Assembly: GCA_947478525.1 (NCBI GenBank)
Contig: CANJVU010000013.1
Coordinates: 1 to 57,229 of the forward strand
DNA length: 57,229 bases
From: Thiotrichales bacterium
Lineage (GTDB): Bacteria; Pseudomonadota; Gammaproteobacteria; Francisellales; CACEW01
Direction: 5' to 3'
Part shown: positions 44,692 to 54,385 of the stretch, in pieces
Layout: the number at the start of each line of letters is the position of its first letter
How positions within the stretch are numbered: position 1 is the first letter of the stretch
Program-made: the position numbers and the translations under genes
Notes under the pieces: model-generated
Seen by the model: only the letters and a program-made list of their open reading frames with translations
Databases searched by the model: none
What the model was told of the DNA's origin: nothing

Positions 44692-45645
44692 ATGGCCACT
44701 CAAGTTGCACGAGACCGTTATTTAGATATGCTGGCGACCGCTTTTGGCCCAGAAATTATGAAGTTGATGGATGATGATTCGGTCATTGAGATCATGCTCA
44801 ACCCGGATGGTCGGTTATGGGCGGAGCGCCTCTACAAAGGGAAGGCAAATACCGGTATTCGCATTCCACCAGAACGCAGCGAAAATATTGTAAAATTGGT
44901 GGCGTCTTATAAAAATGAAGTGGCCAGTGCCAATAACCCCTCGGTATCCACTGAAATTCCGTTTAAAAGCGCGCGTTTTCAGGGGTGGTTGCCGCCAGTG
45001 GTGCAGAAGCCTACCTTTGCAATTCGTAAGCGTGCGGTGCATGTATTTACACTGGAAGATTATCTGAAGTCAGGCGCGTTAACTCCAGAAGCCATGGCGC
45101 ATTTGAAAGAAGCCGTATTGGCGCGTAAAAACATTGTGATTGTCGGCGGTACCGGTACCGGTAAAACCACCTTTGCTAATGCCTTGTTGGCGTTATTGAA
45201 AGACTGCGAAAACCGCATTTTAGTATTGGAAGATTTGCCGGAATTACAAATTGAAGCGCCTGATGTCGTGTTAATGTCCTCGACGCCAAAAGTCACCATG
45301 CGTGATCTGGTGAAAGGCTGTTTGCGTATGCGTCCCGATCGCATCATCATTGGTGAGGTGCGTGATGGCGCGGCGTTGGAGTTGCTTAAAGCCTGGAACA
45401 CTGGACATCCCGGCGGTATGTGTACCATCCATGCCAACAGTGCGGAGAGTACGCCGTTGCGTCTGGAAGATTTGATTCAAGAGGTGGTCATCACTGTGCC
45501 GCGTAATCTAATCTTGCAAGCAGTGAATCTCATTGTATTTATTGAGCGCAATGCCCAGGGTAATCGTTGTATTAAAACCATTGCAGAGCTGGATGGATAT
45601 GAAAATGGCCAATATAAATTCCGTTATTTGCTGCAGCAGGAATAG
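44692..45645 (+). CDS. trbB: Solitary TrbB-type secretion/conjugation ATPase
   Basis: About 317 residues. VirB11-superfamily hexameric traffic ATPase, TrbB branch: PPVVQKPTFAIRKRAVHVFTLEDYL before the core, Walker A GGTGTGKTTFANAL, Asp box LVLEDLPELQI, Walker B-type RMRPDRIIIGEVRDGAALELLKAWNTGHPGGMCTIHAN and a TrbB-like C-terminus AELDGYENGQYKFRYL. In plasmid RP4 TrbB powers mating-pair formation; here no other trb gene is nearby, and tatD follows 2 bases downstream. DotB of the Dot/Icm system is longer and different. Starts: ATG 44692 or TTG 44686; AGGA sits 6 bases before the TTG, so the start is unsettled. Confidence 0.85.
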   Translation: MATQVARDRYLDMLATAFGPEIMKLMDDDSVIEIMLNPDGRLWAERLYKGKANTGIRIPPERSENIVKLVASYKNEVASANNPSVSTEIPFKSARFQGWLPPVVQKPTFAIRKRAVHVFTLEDYLKSGALTPEAMAHLKEAVLARKNIVIVGGTGTGKTTFANALLALLKDCENRILVLEDLPELQIEAPDVVLMSSTPKVTMRDLVKGCLRMRPDRIIIGEVRDGAALELLKAWNTGHPGGMCTIHANSAESTPLRLEDLIQEVVITVPRNLILQAVNLIVFIERNAQGNRCIKTIAELDGYENGQYKFRYLLQQE

Positions 45646-45647
45646 CC

Positions 45648-46433
45648 ATGGCTATACTGATTGATTCCCACTGTCACCTGGATCGCATTGATCTGGCGGC
45701 CTTTGGTGGTGATTTGGGTGCGGCAATTGCTGCCGCTAAAACGCTGGAAGTGGGACATATGATTAATGTCAGCGTTGATTGGGAAACCTATCCTCAGGTA
45801 TTGGCAATTGCTGAACGTTTTGACTGCGTCAGTGCTTCTGTTGGCGTCCATCCTACTGAAACAGATGTGATCGAACCAACGGTAGAAATGCTGGTTGCTG
45901 CGGCACAACATCCTAAAATAGTGGCGATTGGTGAAACGGGGTTGGATTATTTTCGTTTGACAGAAGGGGATCTGGGTGCCTGGCAACATGAGCGCTTTCG
46001 CACGCATATTCGAGCGGCCAACCAGGTTAATAAGCCATTGATTATTCATACGCGTCAGGCGTGTGATGATACCATCCGTATTCTGCAAGAAGAGCAAAAT
46101 GGTCCGGGTGTTTTTCATTGCTTTACGGAAGACTGGTCCATGGCTAAGCGAGGCTTGGATCTGGGGATGTATATTTCTTTTTCGGGTATCGTAACGTTTA
46201 AAAACGCACAAGCGCTCAGAGATGTTGCCAAACAAGTGCCGCTGGATCGTCTGTTAGTGGAAACTGACGCACCTTATTTGACGCCAGTACCGCATCGTGG
46301 AACCCCTAATCAACCCGGATATACGCGATTCGTGGCTGAACATATTGCTGAGTTACGCGGAATGTCTTATCCTGAGCTAAGAGATATTACCACTGAAAAT
46401 TGCCTGCGGTTGTTTAAATTGGCCCTAAAATAA
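45648..46433 (+). CDS. tatD: TatD-family metal-dependent DNase
   Basis: 261 residues, cytosolic TIM-barrel hydrolase with 3'-5' exonuclease activity in studied members. Metal ligands: DSHCHLDRID (first two His), VHPTE, the bridging Glu in GETGLDYFR, IIHTRQA, FHCFTED and VETDAPYLTPVPHRG. Usual length, complete. Starts 2 bases after trbB, so co-expressed with it. The subgroup (TatD, YcfH, YjjV) is closest to YcfH by VGVHP and HRGTPNQPGY. Confidence 0.93.
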   Translation: MAILIDSHCHLDRIDLAAFGGDLGAAIAAAKTLEVGHMINVSVDWETYPQVLAIAERFDCVSASVGVHPTETDVIEPTVEMLVAAAQHPKIVAIGETGLDYFRLTEGDLGAWQHERFRTHIRAANQVNKPLIIHTRQACDDTIRILQEEQNGPGVFHCFTEDWSMAKRGLDLGMYISFSGIVTFKNAQALRDVAKQVPLDRLLVETDAPYLTPVPHRGTPNQPGYTRFVAEHIAELRGMSYPELRDITTENCLRLFKLALK

Positions 46434-46444
46434 GAGGACGTATC

Positions 46445-48364
46445 ATGAATAAGATCTTTAAAGTTATTTTATGGGTTATTCTGGCATTCATTATTGTCAT
46501 GATCTTGGCCATTACCGGGTTTTTGCTGTTGTTTAACCCCAATCACTACAAAACTCAAATTACTCATGCCTTTTATCAACAAACCGGTCGTCAATTGGTG
46601 TTAAAGGGTGATATTCATTGGTCGTTTTATCCTGCGCTTAGCTTGAAGCTTAGCGATGTTACCGTCAATAACCCCGCGGGCTATGTACAACCTGTTTTTG
46701 CGCACCTCGATGCTGCTGAGCTTAACGTGCGTTTGTTGCCTTTGTTATCCAAACAGATTGAAGTGAATCGCCTCCTGGTGAATGGGTTGCAGCTGACATT
46801 GGTGCAAAAGACTCCAACCCTCAATAACTGGACTTTCACCGCGCAAACGCCTGTTGGTGATGCAGAGAGTGTTGAAAATGCGCGTGAAATTCCAGGGCAA
46901 TCGACGCCCATTGCATTACAGATTCAGTCTGTTAAGATCAACAATGCCTCGGTTGAGTATATTGATTTACCGGCTCATGTGCATGGTCAACTCAAGAAAG
47001 TAATGCTCACCGCTTCTCAGGTGAATTTACAAAAAGCGTTTCCTATTACCTTGGCATTTTATGTCGAAAACGATGCGCCCAGTATCATTGCGAAGGTCGC
47101 ATTACAGGGGAATTTGTTGTTAAACCAGCAACAGCAAGAATATTCATTGATGCAATTAAGTCTCCAGGTGAATGGAGCCCTCCAGACTACGGATCATAAA
47201 ATTCCTCTGAATATGGATATGCAAGGAGGGGCGCTTATTGACCTCTTGCGTCAGCAAATGAAAGCGCAGCTAACCGTTAACGTTAATAATGCCACCCTGT
47301 TGACTGAAGTCAAGCTGGATTTCTTACCAGATCATTTTCAATATCAGGGGAAAATCCAACTGTTACCCATTGATTTTGATGCTATTTTACAGGGATTTTC
47401 TTTCTCCGTACCTGTATTTCCGAGCGAGCGAGCGCTTTCCGATACCTCACTGAAAGTGTATTTTTCTGGAGACAATGATCACCTTAATCTTACGCCCATC
47501 GCCATAAGCTTGGATCGTTCAAAATTGACGGGGCAAATCACCATTGCTAATTTTAGTGAACCCGCAGTGACTTTTAATATCCGTATTGATCAAATTCTTG
47601 TAGAAGACTATGTGCATTTGCATGGCGCAAAATTGATGTTGAGTGATCTGCAATTGATGGGGCAGTTATCGACCAAGTCTTTGCAAATGCCTGCATTGGC
47701 GCAGACACTCAATGGACAGGCGCAGCTTATCGTTAAACAATCGACGCTAAAAGGCGTGGATCTTGGCGCTCTGTTGCAACACGTCGGTGACGCGGTTAAT
47801 TCGGTATTCCAAAATGGCGATATTCTTAGTAGCTTGAATACCTTGCAAAGCCAGTTACCACAGTTTTCGTCGGGGATGAAAATCAATCCGGATAATGGTC
47901 AAAAAACTCAATTTGGTTATTTTAATACGCAGGCAGGTGTACAAGATGGGCTAATCAATAATCAATCTATTGATTTAACGGGAGATGATTTTGTGATTAA
48001 TGGTTCAGGTACCGTAGATTTAACGCAACATAATGTGCTGAATTATCATTTTAATGCCTATAATGCTCAGTTGAAACAAACCAATGGACAGTGGGTGCAA
48101 ACACCGGGTTCATTGCAAGTGCCGCTTTATGTTCAAGGTCCAATGGAAAGCTTAACCTATGGCATTGACATGAATAGTTTCTTGATACAGTTAAAAGATT
48201 TGGCCTTGCAACACATGAAAAATCAATTATTACAACAAGCAGCCAATGTGGTCAGCGCTTCCGGTGGTGGCGGTGCCGGAGAAGGTGGCGCATCGCAAGC
48301 TTCGCAAATCCAACAAGTGAAGCAACAAGCACAGCAATTGTTGAATGGTGTTTTGGGGCAGTAA
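46445..48364 (+). CDS. asmA: AsmA-family protein
   Basis: 639 residues. One N-terminal inner-membrane helix (about 5-30: VILWVILAFIIVMILAITGF), then a long periplasmic part of beta-strand repeats. AsmA_N marks: FNPNHYKTQITHAFYQQTGRQLVLKGDIHWSFYPALSLKLSDV. The C-terminal AsmA_2 region ends with LKDLALQHMKNQLLQQAAN and a low-complexity Gly/Gln tail. These proteins form lipid-conducting bridges between membranes. Close relation to AsmA or TamB-like YhjG is not resolved. AGAGGA precedes the ATG. Confidence 0.85.
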   Translation: MNKIFKVILWVILAFIIVMILAITGFLLLFNPNHYKTQITHAFYQQTGRQLVLKGDIHWSFYPALSLKLSDVTVNNPAGYVQPVFAHLDAAELNVRLLPLLSKQIEVNRLLVNGLQLTLVQKTPTLNNWTFTAQTPVGDAESVENAREIPGQSTPIALQIQSVKINNASVEYIDLPAHVHGQLKKVMLTASQVNLQKAFPITLAFYVENDAPSIIAKVALQGNLLLNQQQQEYSLMQLSLQVNGALQTTDHKIPLNMDMQGGALIDLLRQQMKAQLTVNVNNATLLTEVKLDFLPDHFQYQGKIQLLPIDFDAILQGFSFSVPVFPSERALSDTSLKVYFSGDNDHLNLTPIAISLDRSKLTGQITIANFSEPAVTFNIRIDQILVEDYVHLHGAKLMLSDLQLMGQLSTKSLQMPALAQTLNGQAQLIVKQSTLKGVDLGALLQHVGDAVNSVFQNGDILSSLNTLQSQLPQFSSGMKINPDNGQKTQFGYFNTQAGVQDGLINNQSIDLTGDDFVINGSGTVDLTQHNVLNYHFNAYNAQLKQTNGQWVQTPGSLQVPLYVQGPMESLTYGIDMNSFLIQLKDLALQHMKNQLLQQAANVVSASGGGGAGEGGASQASQIQQVKQQAQQLLNGVLGQ

Positions 48365-48430
48365 TGATTCTTGACACCTCGGCAGAAATCCCGATAATGT
48401 CCACGTGGTTTAGCAATCAGGAGCATCATT

Positions 48431-50293
48431 TTGGCGATTCTAGGCAATAAAGTTACCCGTTTTCTATTTGGTAGCCCCTTATCGCGCAATCAACAGGCAC
48501 ATGAACGCCTTTCAAAGCTTAAAGCTTTGCCGATTTTATCTTCTGATGCACTGTCTTCGGTGGCATATGGTACGGAAGCCATTCTCGATTCTTTAATGGT
48601 CGCGGGTGCCTTGGCATTAACGGCGGTAATTCACGTCTCTGTTTTTATTGTGTTACTGATTGTGATTGTTACGATGTCTTATCGCCAGGCGATTTCGGCC
48701 TACCCTAATGGCGGGGGCTCTTATACAGTCGCGCGTGAAAATCTCGGTACTTTCTGGAGCCTGGTGGCGGCCGGGTCCCTGTTGATTGATTATATTTTGA
48801 CGGTGGCGGTGAGTGTCACGGCAGGTATTTATGCCATTACCTCAGCGTTTCCGAGTTTGTACTCACACTCAGTCGCTTTATCTGTGATTGCAGTAGTCGT
48901 GGTGATGTGGATGAATTTGCGCGGCATGCGTGAAGCCGCAACGGCATTTGCCTGGCCGACCTATTTATTTATCGGCATGATGGTGTTGTTAATTGGTGTT
49001 GGTGTAACGCGTTATTTTATGGGGGATTTATCTCCCGTGCTATATCCTGCCAGTGCGACCATTCAGCCACTGCAAGCATTAACCATATTGGTGCTATTAC
49101 GTGCATTTTCTTCTGGCTGTTCGGCGATGACGGGTATTGAAGTTATTTCCAATGGGGTAACGACGTTTAAGCCGCCAGCGCAAAGAAATGCAAAGATAAC
49201 CTTATTGTTGTTGGCTGGTTTGCTGATTTTCATGTTTATGGGTACCAGTGTCTTGGCGAGAGTTTTACATATTCAACCGATGAGTGACAATAGCGTGCTG
49301 TCTCAAATTGGTGAGGCGATTTTTGGTCATGGTCTATTGTATTATCTGCTGCAATTATCAACCTGCGCGGTGTTGTTATTGGCTGCAAATTCCTCATTTG
49401 CCGGCTTTCCCACCTTGGCATCGATGATCAGCCAGCATGGTTATTTTCCCAGGCAGTTACAGGACCTGGGAGATCGCCTGGCATTCAGTAATGGTATTAT
49501 TTTATTAGGCGTATTTGCCATTGTATTGATCATTATGTTTGATGCCAACACCAATGCTTTGATTCCCTTATACGCCATTGGTGTGTTTGTGGCATTTACC
49601 TTATGTCAGGCTGGCTTGGTTCGCGTATGGTGGGAGCGTAGAACCCGACATTGGTGGATTAAATCGGGTGTCAATGCCATTGGGTGTTTGGCAACGGCCA
49701 TTGCAACTCTGGTCATTGCTGAGAGTAAATTTGACGAAGGTGCCTGGGTTATTTTTGTGGCGTTACCCTTAATCATTATATTTTTCTATCGCATCCAAAA
49801 ACATTATCGTTTATCTGATTATGAATTGGCGATTTCTGGAGAGCGTAAGCCTGATCAGTATACCGCCGTTCGCCCTAAAGTGGTGGTGCCGGTATCTATG
49901 GTGCATAAAGGTACTCTAGCTGCACTAGAATTGGCGGCGCGTTTATCTGATGATGTCACGGCACTATGTATTAACACCAACGCCAAGCGCCTCGATAAAT
50001 TGCGTGCAGATTGGAAACGTTTGCAGTTGCCTTATAAATTGGTGGTGCTGAATACCGATTATCAGTCGATGCTGGAACCTTTGTTAACCCGCATTCGCCG
50101 CATGGATGTGGTTCAACCTGAACGTGGCTTGACCATTGTGGTGATGACCCGTGCTTTGCCCAGTAAGTGGTGGCATTTCCTTTTGCATAATCAGCGCTCT
50201 TTCATGCTGCGCTTGGGGTTGACCGTATTGAGTCGCGCGAACAAAGGCGCTACTCGCGTGATTATTGAAGTGCCGTACCATTTAAAGCACTAA
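48431..50293 (+). CDS. KimA-like APC-family potassium/amino-acid transporter
   Basis: 620 residues. About 12 helices in the first 460 residues and a cytosolic C-terminal domain (about 470-620). The N-terminus LSKLKALPILSSDALSSVAYGTEAIL and SYRQAISAYPNGGGSYTVARENLG are hallmarks of the KimA/YdaO branch of the APC superfamily, whose B. subtilis member imports potassium with protons; other members may carry amino acids. It starts at TTG 48431: AGGAG lies 7 bases before it and no ATG is well placed. It may act with the kefG-kefC potassium-efflux genes 4 kb downstream. The substrate is inferred. Confidence 0.75.
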   Translation: MAILGNKVTRFLFGSPLSRNQQAHERLSKLKALPILSSDALSSVAYGTEAILDSLMVAGALALTAVIHVSVFIVLLIVIVTMSYRQAISAYPNGGGSYTVARENLGTFWSLVAAGSLLIDYILTVAVSVTAGIYAITSAFPSLYSHSVALSVIAVVVVMWMNLRGMREAATAFAWPTYLFIGMMVLLIGVGVTRYFMGDLSPVLYPASATIQPLQALTILVLLRAFSSGCSAMTGIEVISNGVTTFKPPAQRNAKITLLLLAGLLIFMFMGTSVLARVLHIQPMSDNSVLSQIGEAIFGHGLLYYLLQLSTCAVLLLAANSSFAGFPTLASMISQHGYFPRQLQDLGDRLAFSNGIILLGVFAIVLIIMFDANTNALIPLYAIGVFVAFTLCQAGLVRVWWERRTRHWWIKSGVNAIGCLATAIATLVIAESKFDEGAWVIFVALPLIIIFFYRIQKHYRLSDYELAISGERKPDQYTAVRPKVVVPVSMVHKGTLAALELAARLSDDVTALCINTNAKRLDKLRADWKRLQLPYKLVVLNTDYQSMLEPLLTRIRRMDVVQPERGLTIVVMTRALPSKWWHFLLHNQRSFMLRLGLTVLSRANKGATRVIIEVPYHLKH

Positions 50294-50304
50294 AGGATGT
50301 GTTT

Positions 50305-52041
50305 ATGAAAACTAAGCCAGAAAATGCTGGACTTTATCCGCGCTTGCTTCGCTACGTTTACCGTTATTGGCCGTGGTTGATTCTCGCCATTCTGGGCAAC
50401 GTGTTATATGCAGGGGTTGATTCCTACACTATGTACTTGTTTAAGCCTTTAATTGATAAAGGGTTTATCGGTGACGATCTGTTTTTTTTAAAAATATTGC
50501 CATTAATTGTGCTGGGTTTATTTGTGTTGCGAGGTGTCGGTTCTTTTGCCGCCACTTACGGCATGGGATTGGTTGGACGTCAGGTGGTACAGACGTTTCG
50601 TCGGGAAATTTTTGATAAACTGCTGGTGTTGCCAGCGAAATATTACGACCAAAATACCTCTGGCCAATTATTGGCAAAAATCATTTATAACGTGGATCAA
50701 GTCACGCAAGCGACTGGCGATTCCCTCACCACGCTGTTTCGTCAAGGTGCTTTTACCATTGGCCTATTTGTGGTGATGATCACCATTAGTTGGCAGTTCA
50801 CCTTATTTGTCTTGATTGTTGTGCCATTGATTCTCGTGGTGGTGAGTTATGCGGGTAAGCGTTTTCGCAAGCTCAGTCGACGTATTCAAAATTCCATGGG
50901 AGGGGTGATGCATACCGCTGAAGAAACCATCATTGGTTATCGTGAGGTACGCGTTTTTAATGGTCAGGCATGCCATCGTGAGTTGTTTCGTAAGTTGCTT
51001 AATTACAACTATACACAAGAGATGAAAATTATTTTGACGGATGGTTTAAACACCCCGATTATTCAATTTTTAGGCGCTTCAGCGCTGGCGTTGGTACTGT
51101 TTGTGGTATTCCGTCATGGTAATCAAGATTTTTCAGCAGGCAGCTTTGTGTCATGGATGGCAGCAATGGTCGCTGTGCTCAAGCCGGTACGCGATTTGAC
51201 CAAAATTAATGGCGCGATTCAACGCGGGTTAGCGGCAGCAGAGGGTATTTTCGAGCTGCTGGATCAGGCACCCGAAATTGACCATGGCAGCAAAACACTG
51301 ACACAGGCTAAGGGGCATGTGCATTTTAATCAGGTGAGTTTTTCTTATGGCGCTCAGGATCAAGCGGTGTTGCATCAGGTTGATTTAGATATTCCAGCGG
51401 GCCAGACCATCGCGTTGGTGGGGCGCTCAGGCAGCGGCAAGAGTACCCTGGTCAGTTTATTGGCGAGATTTTATGAACCGACCGGGGGAATCATCACCCT
51501 GGATGGTATTAATATCCATGAAGTAAAACTCAATAACTTGCGTCAGCAAATTGCGGTGGTATCGCAACACGTTAATTTATTTGATGACACGTTGTTGCAT
51601 AACATTGCCTATGGTGGTGATGTGACACACGATGAAGCGGCAGTGATCGCCGCAGCGAAAGCGGCGCATGCCTGGGAATTTATTCAAAAGTTGCCCGAAG
51701 GGTTAAATACCCGTATTGGTGAAAATGGATTAAATTTATCCGGTGGTCAACGTCAACGCATCGCCATTGCCCGTGCTATTCTCAAAAATGCGCCGTTGCT
51801 GATTCTTGACGAAGCCACTTCAGCGCTTGATAATGAATCCGAGCGGGCGGTTCAAGAGGCGCTGGAAACCTTAATGAAAAATAGGACCACCTTGGTGATT
51901 GCCCATCGATTGTCGACCATTGAAAAAGCAGATCAGATCGTCGTGATGGATCAGGGCAGAATCATGGAAGCCGGCACCCACCGTGAATTGCTCGCAAAGG
52001 ATGGAGTTTACGCCCAGCTGCAGCGTTCGTCTGAGGTGTAA
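50305..52041 (+). CDS. msbA: Lipid A flippase MsbA
   Basis: ABC exporter half-transporter that flips lipid A-core across the inner membrane, upstream of the Lpt machinery encoded at 2.6-4.8 kb. 578 residues from ATG 50305 (AGGA 7 bases ahead; a GTG at 50299 also possible). Six helices in residues 20-320, then the ATPase: Walker A GRSGSGKST, Q-loop VVSQHVNLFDDTL, signature LNLSGGQRQRIAIARA, Walker B LLILDEATSALDNESE and the H-loop VIAHRLSTIE. The lpxK gene that often follows msbA is not here. Confidence 0.93.
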   Translation: MKTKPENAGLYPRLLRYVYRYWPWLILAILGNVLYAGVDSYTMYLFKPLIDKGFIGDDLFFLKILPLIVLGLFVLRGVGSFAATYGMGLVGRQVVQTFRREIFDKLLVLPAKYYDQNTSGQLLAKIIYNVDQVTQATGDSLTTLFRQGAFTIGLFVVMITISWQFTLFVLIVVPLILVVVSYAGKRFRKLSRRIQNSMGGVMHTAEETIIGYREVRVFNGQACHRELFRKLLNYNYTQEMKIILTDGLNTPIIQFLGASALALVLFVVFRHGNQDFSAGSFVSWMAAMVAVLKPVRDLTKINGAIQRGLAAAEGIFELLDQAPEIDHGSKTLTQAKGHVHFNQVSFSYGAQDQAVLHQVDLDIPAGQTIALVGRSGSGKSTLVSLLARFYEPTGGIITLDGINIHEVKLNNLRQQIAVVSQHVNLFDDTLLHNIAYGGDVTHDEAAVIAAAKAAHAWEFIQKLPEGLNTRIGENGLNLSGGQRQRIAIARAILKNAPLLILDEATSALDNESERAVQEALETLMKNRTTLVIAHRLSTIEKADQIVVMDQGRIMEAGTHRELLAKDGVYAQLQRSSEV

Positions 52042-52087
52042 AACTTTCGATAACCCAACGCTTGTATGGTGACACTTTTAAAGGATA

Positions 52088-52444
52088 TTACACCATCGTT
52101 AAAAACGGTTGATTCAACTTTTTAGAGAACCGCAACACAGCCCTCGAGAAAATTGATTTTTTACGAATATCAAAGTTTGTAACCGCTTCATTATATTCGC
52201 TTTTATAGTAGGATAATTTCGCATCGCCATCGGTCAGCAGATTATTAAGCTCCCGGGTATTATTAAGGGCAATCTGTATAATCAATTTTTGACGCTGACT
52301 TAGCTGTGCATTGATAGTAGTCTGCAACTGTTTAATCTGATTGATTTCATAACGCAAGCTGCTATACGTTGCCCCCATATAAAGCGCAATGGTAAAAGCA
52401 AGTGCAAGAGCAAGGTGCCCGATAAAAACCATGACCGTGCTCAT
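52088..52444 (-). CDS. Small membrane protein with coiled coil
   Basis: 118 residues. One N-terminal helix (about 5-27: MVFIGHLALALAFTIALYMG) then a probable coiled coil (about 30-65: YEINQIKQLQTTINAQLSQR) and a basic end. No family recognised. Stands alone on the minus strand between msbA and the symporter gene; no clear ribosome site. Confidence 0.45.
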   Translation of the reverse strand: MSTVMVFIGHLALALAFTIALYMGATYSSLRYEINQIKQLQTTINAQLSQRQKLIIQIALNNTRELNNLLTDGDAKLSYYKSEYNEAVTNFDIRKKSIFSRAVLRFSKKLNQPFLTMV

Positions 52445-52522
52445 TATAAAAGTGCAAATGGGTTGCCAAGTATACCATATAATAGTAATCTCAATACATC
52501 ACTTCTTTGACTCGGATTTTTT

Positions 52523-53839
52523 ATGTTTCTTGATGGCATTGCGCTTACTTTTATTTTATTGGTCGTTGCTGGGTTAGTTGCCGCGGGAGTTTGCGGGTGG
52601 ACTTTGAATCAACGTATGTTTTTGGCACTGGTTTTAGGGGTAATACTGGGGTGCTTATTTAAGTGGTGGCAACCCTATGCCATTGACAATTTACGCATCA
52701 GTCAGTCGGTATTGTTGTTTTTAGGGCAAGCCTATTTTAGCTTGTTGAAAATGCTGGTCGTTCCCTTGATTTTAACCTCGATTATACACGCCGTTTTGCA
52801 ATTAGGAGGGCATCAAAAGGGCATTCTAACGCGAATTGCTTGGAAAACGGTTGCCTTGTTGCTGATTATGACCGCTATTGCTTCTGCAATTGGCATGGTG
52901 GTGGCGATGGAGTTAGGCGTAGGGCAGGGGATGAGTTTGCCCACGATGACCCTTGCACCTGAACATCAATACACGGGGTTGGCGGATGCTTTGTTGGGTA
53001 TGTTGCCGAGTAATCCTGTGGCCACGATGGTCGATAATAACGCCATTGGTATGGTCATTTTTGCGGTTTTAGTCGGTGCTGCGGGTTTGATGTTGGGCAA
53101 GGACAATCCAGAGAAACTGGCTCCTTTTCAAAACTGGCTACAGTCGATGTTTCTGGTGATGAAGAAGCTCGCCAGTCTGGTGATTCGACTCACCCCTTAT
53201 GGTGTGTTTGGTTTGATGGCTGATGTAATGATCGAGCAGGGCGCTCAATCACTGCAAGGCTTGCTGATGTTTGCACTGGCAATGTATCTGGCGATGATCT
53301 TGGTGCTGGTGATGCACAGCATTATTCTATGGTTTTTGGGGCGTCAGAAGCCCTGGCAATATTATCGCGTGGCTTATGTGCCCTTGCTGGTTGCGTTTAG
53401 CACTCGCTCTAGCTTTGGTACCTTGCCCGTCACCGAAGAAACGTTGGCAAAATCATTGCATTTGCGCCAGGTCACGGCAACTTTTGTGCCCAGCGTTGGT
53501 GCCACCATGGGCATGAACGCGTGCGCCGGTATTTTTCCCGCGGTGTTGGTCGTTATGGCGATGAACATCACCGGCCAACCGATTACGGTTGGCATGATTG
53601 CTCTGGTCATGCTGGTCAATACCATGGCATCGTTAGGGATTTCAGGGGTTCCTGGAACTGCTTTCGTAGCAGCAACCGTTACCTTAACGACACTTGGATT
53701 GCCTTATTCAGTGGTTGGTTTGGTGCAGGGCATCGACCCCATTATTGATATGGGCCGAACCGCGGTAAACGTAAATGGCACCATGACGGCGGCGGTAGTC
53801 GCTGACCGAACGACGCGAAATTTAGTTACTCACCTATAA
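52523..53839 (+). CDS. Dicarboxylate/amino acid:cation symporter (DAACS)
   Basis: 438 residues of the GltP/GltT/DctA family: about eight helices plus two hairpins. Key segments: LLKMLVVPLILTSIIHAVLQLG, FSTRSSFGTLPVTEETLAKSL (hairpin 1 with the Ser-rich loop; the usual TxSS/T is RSS here), VPSVGATMGMNACAGIF (NMDGT-like helix 7) and GRTAVNVNGTMTAAVVADR (helix 8). Substrate could be glutamate, aspartate or C4-dicarboxylates; the motif variants do not decide. Reads ahead of kefG. Confidence 0.9.
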   Translation: MFLDGIALTFILLVVAGLVAAGVCGWTLNQRMFLALVLGVILGCLFKWWQPYAIDNLRISQSVLLFLGQAYFSLLKMLVVPLILTSIIHAVLQLGGHQKGILTRIAWKTVALLLIMTAIASAIGMVVAMELGVGQGMSLPTMTLAPEHQYTGLADALLGMLPSNPVATMVDNNAIGMVIFAVLVGAAGLMLGKDNPEKLAPFQNWLQSMFLVMKKLASLVIRLTPYGVFGLMADVMIEQGAQSLQGLLMFALAMYLAMILVLVMHSIILWFLGRQKPWQYYRVAYVPLLVAFSTRSSFGTLPVTEETLAKSLHLRQVTATFVPSVGATMGMNACAGIFPAVLVVMAMNITGQPITVGMIALVMLVNTMASLGISGVPGTAFVAATVTLTTLGLPYSVVGLVQGIDPIIDMGRTAVNVNGTMTAAVVADRTTRNLVTHL

Positions 53840-53854
53840 TATAAGGATTATAAT

Positions 53855-54385
53855 ATGCACCCAGTATTGATTATTTTTGCCCATCCTACTTTTCAAAACT
53901 CTCGCGTTAACCGTGCATTGCTCAATGCGGCGCAATCGGTTCCTGGCGTTAAAATACATGATCTTTATGAAAGATATCCAGATTTTCATATTAACGTAGC
54001 ACATGAGCAACAAGCCATGCTCGAAGCACACACCATTATTTTGCAGCATCCGTTTCATTGGTACAGTTGCCCTTCTTTAATGAAAGAATGGTTGGATGTC
54101 GTGTTGACGCGGGGTTGGGCCTACGGATCGAGTGGCGAAGCTTTAAAAGGCAAGCGTTTGATGAGCGTCATCAGCACTGGTGGTCCGCAAGATTCTTATC
54201 AAAAGGGCAGTTCCAACTACTATCCGATCACAGAGTTGTTATTTCCGTTTGATCAAACTGCTCGCTTGTGTGGCATGGAATATCTACCGCCATTAATGTT
54301 TCACGGTGCCTTGCGTGCAGAGCCTAATGCAATTGCTGCACATGCTAATCACTATCAACAATTATTAACAACCTTGGCAGCGTAA
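53855..54385 (+). CDS. kefG: NAD(P)H oxidoreductase KefG-like (ancillary to Kef)
   Basis: 176 residues, flavodoxin-like quinone-reductase fold. FMN-binding IIFAHPTFQNSRVNRAL, then HPFHWYSCPSLMKEWLDVVLTRGWAYG, the typical KefF/KefG segment, and STGGPQDSYQKGSSNYYPITELLFPFDQTA. KefF/G bind the Kef antiporter and are required for full activity. Its stop overlaps the next start by one base (TAATG), which supports the pairing. Confidence 0.88.
   Translation: MHPVLIIFAHPTFQNSRVNRALLNAAQSVPGVKIHDLYERYPDFHINVAHEQQAMLEAHTIILQHPFHWYSCPSLMKEWLDVVLTRGWAYGSSGEALKGKRLMSVISTGGPQDSYQKGSSNYYPITELLFPFDQTARLCGMEYLPPLMFHGALRAEPNAIAAHANHYQQLLTTLAA

Noticed and set aside
44692..45645. DotB of the Dot/Icm system.
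   Set aside because: Length and the segments PTFAIRKRAVHVFTLEDYL and AWNTGHPGG follow TrbB; DotB is longer and has other motifs.
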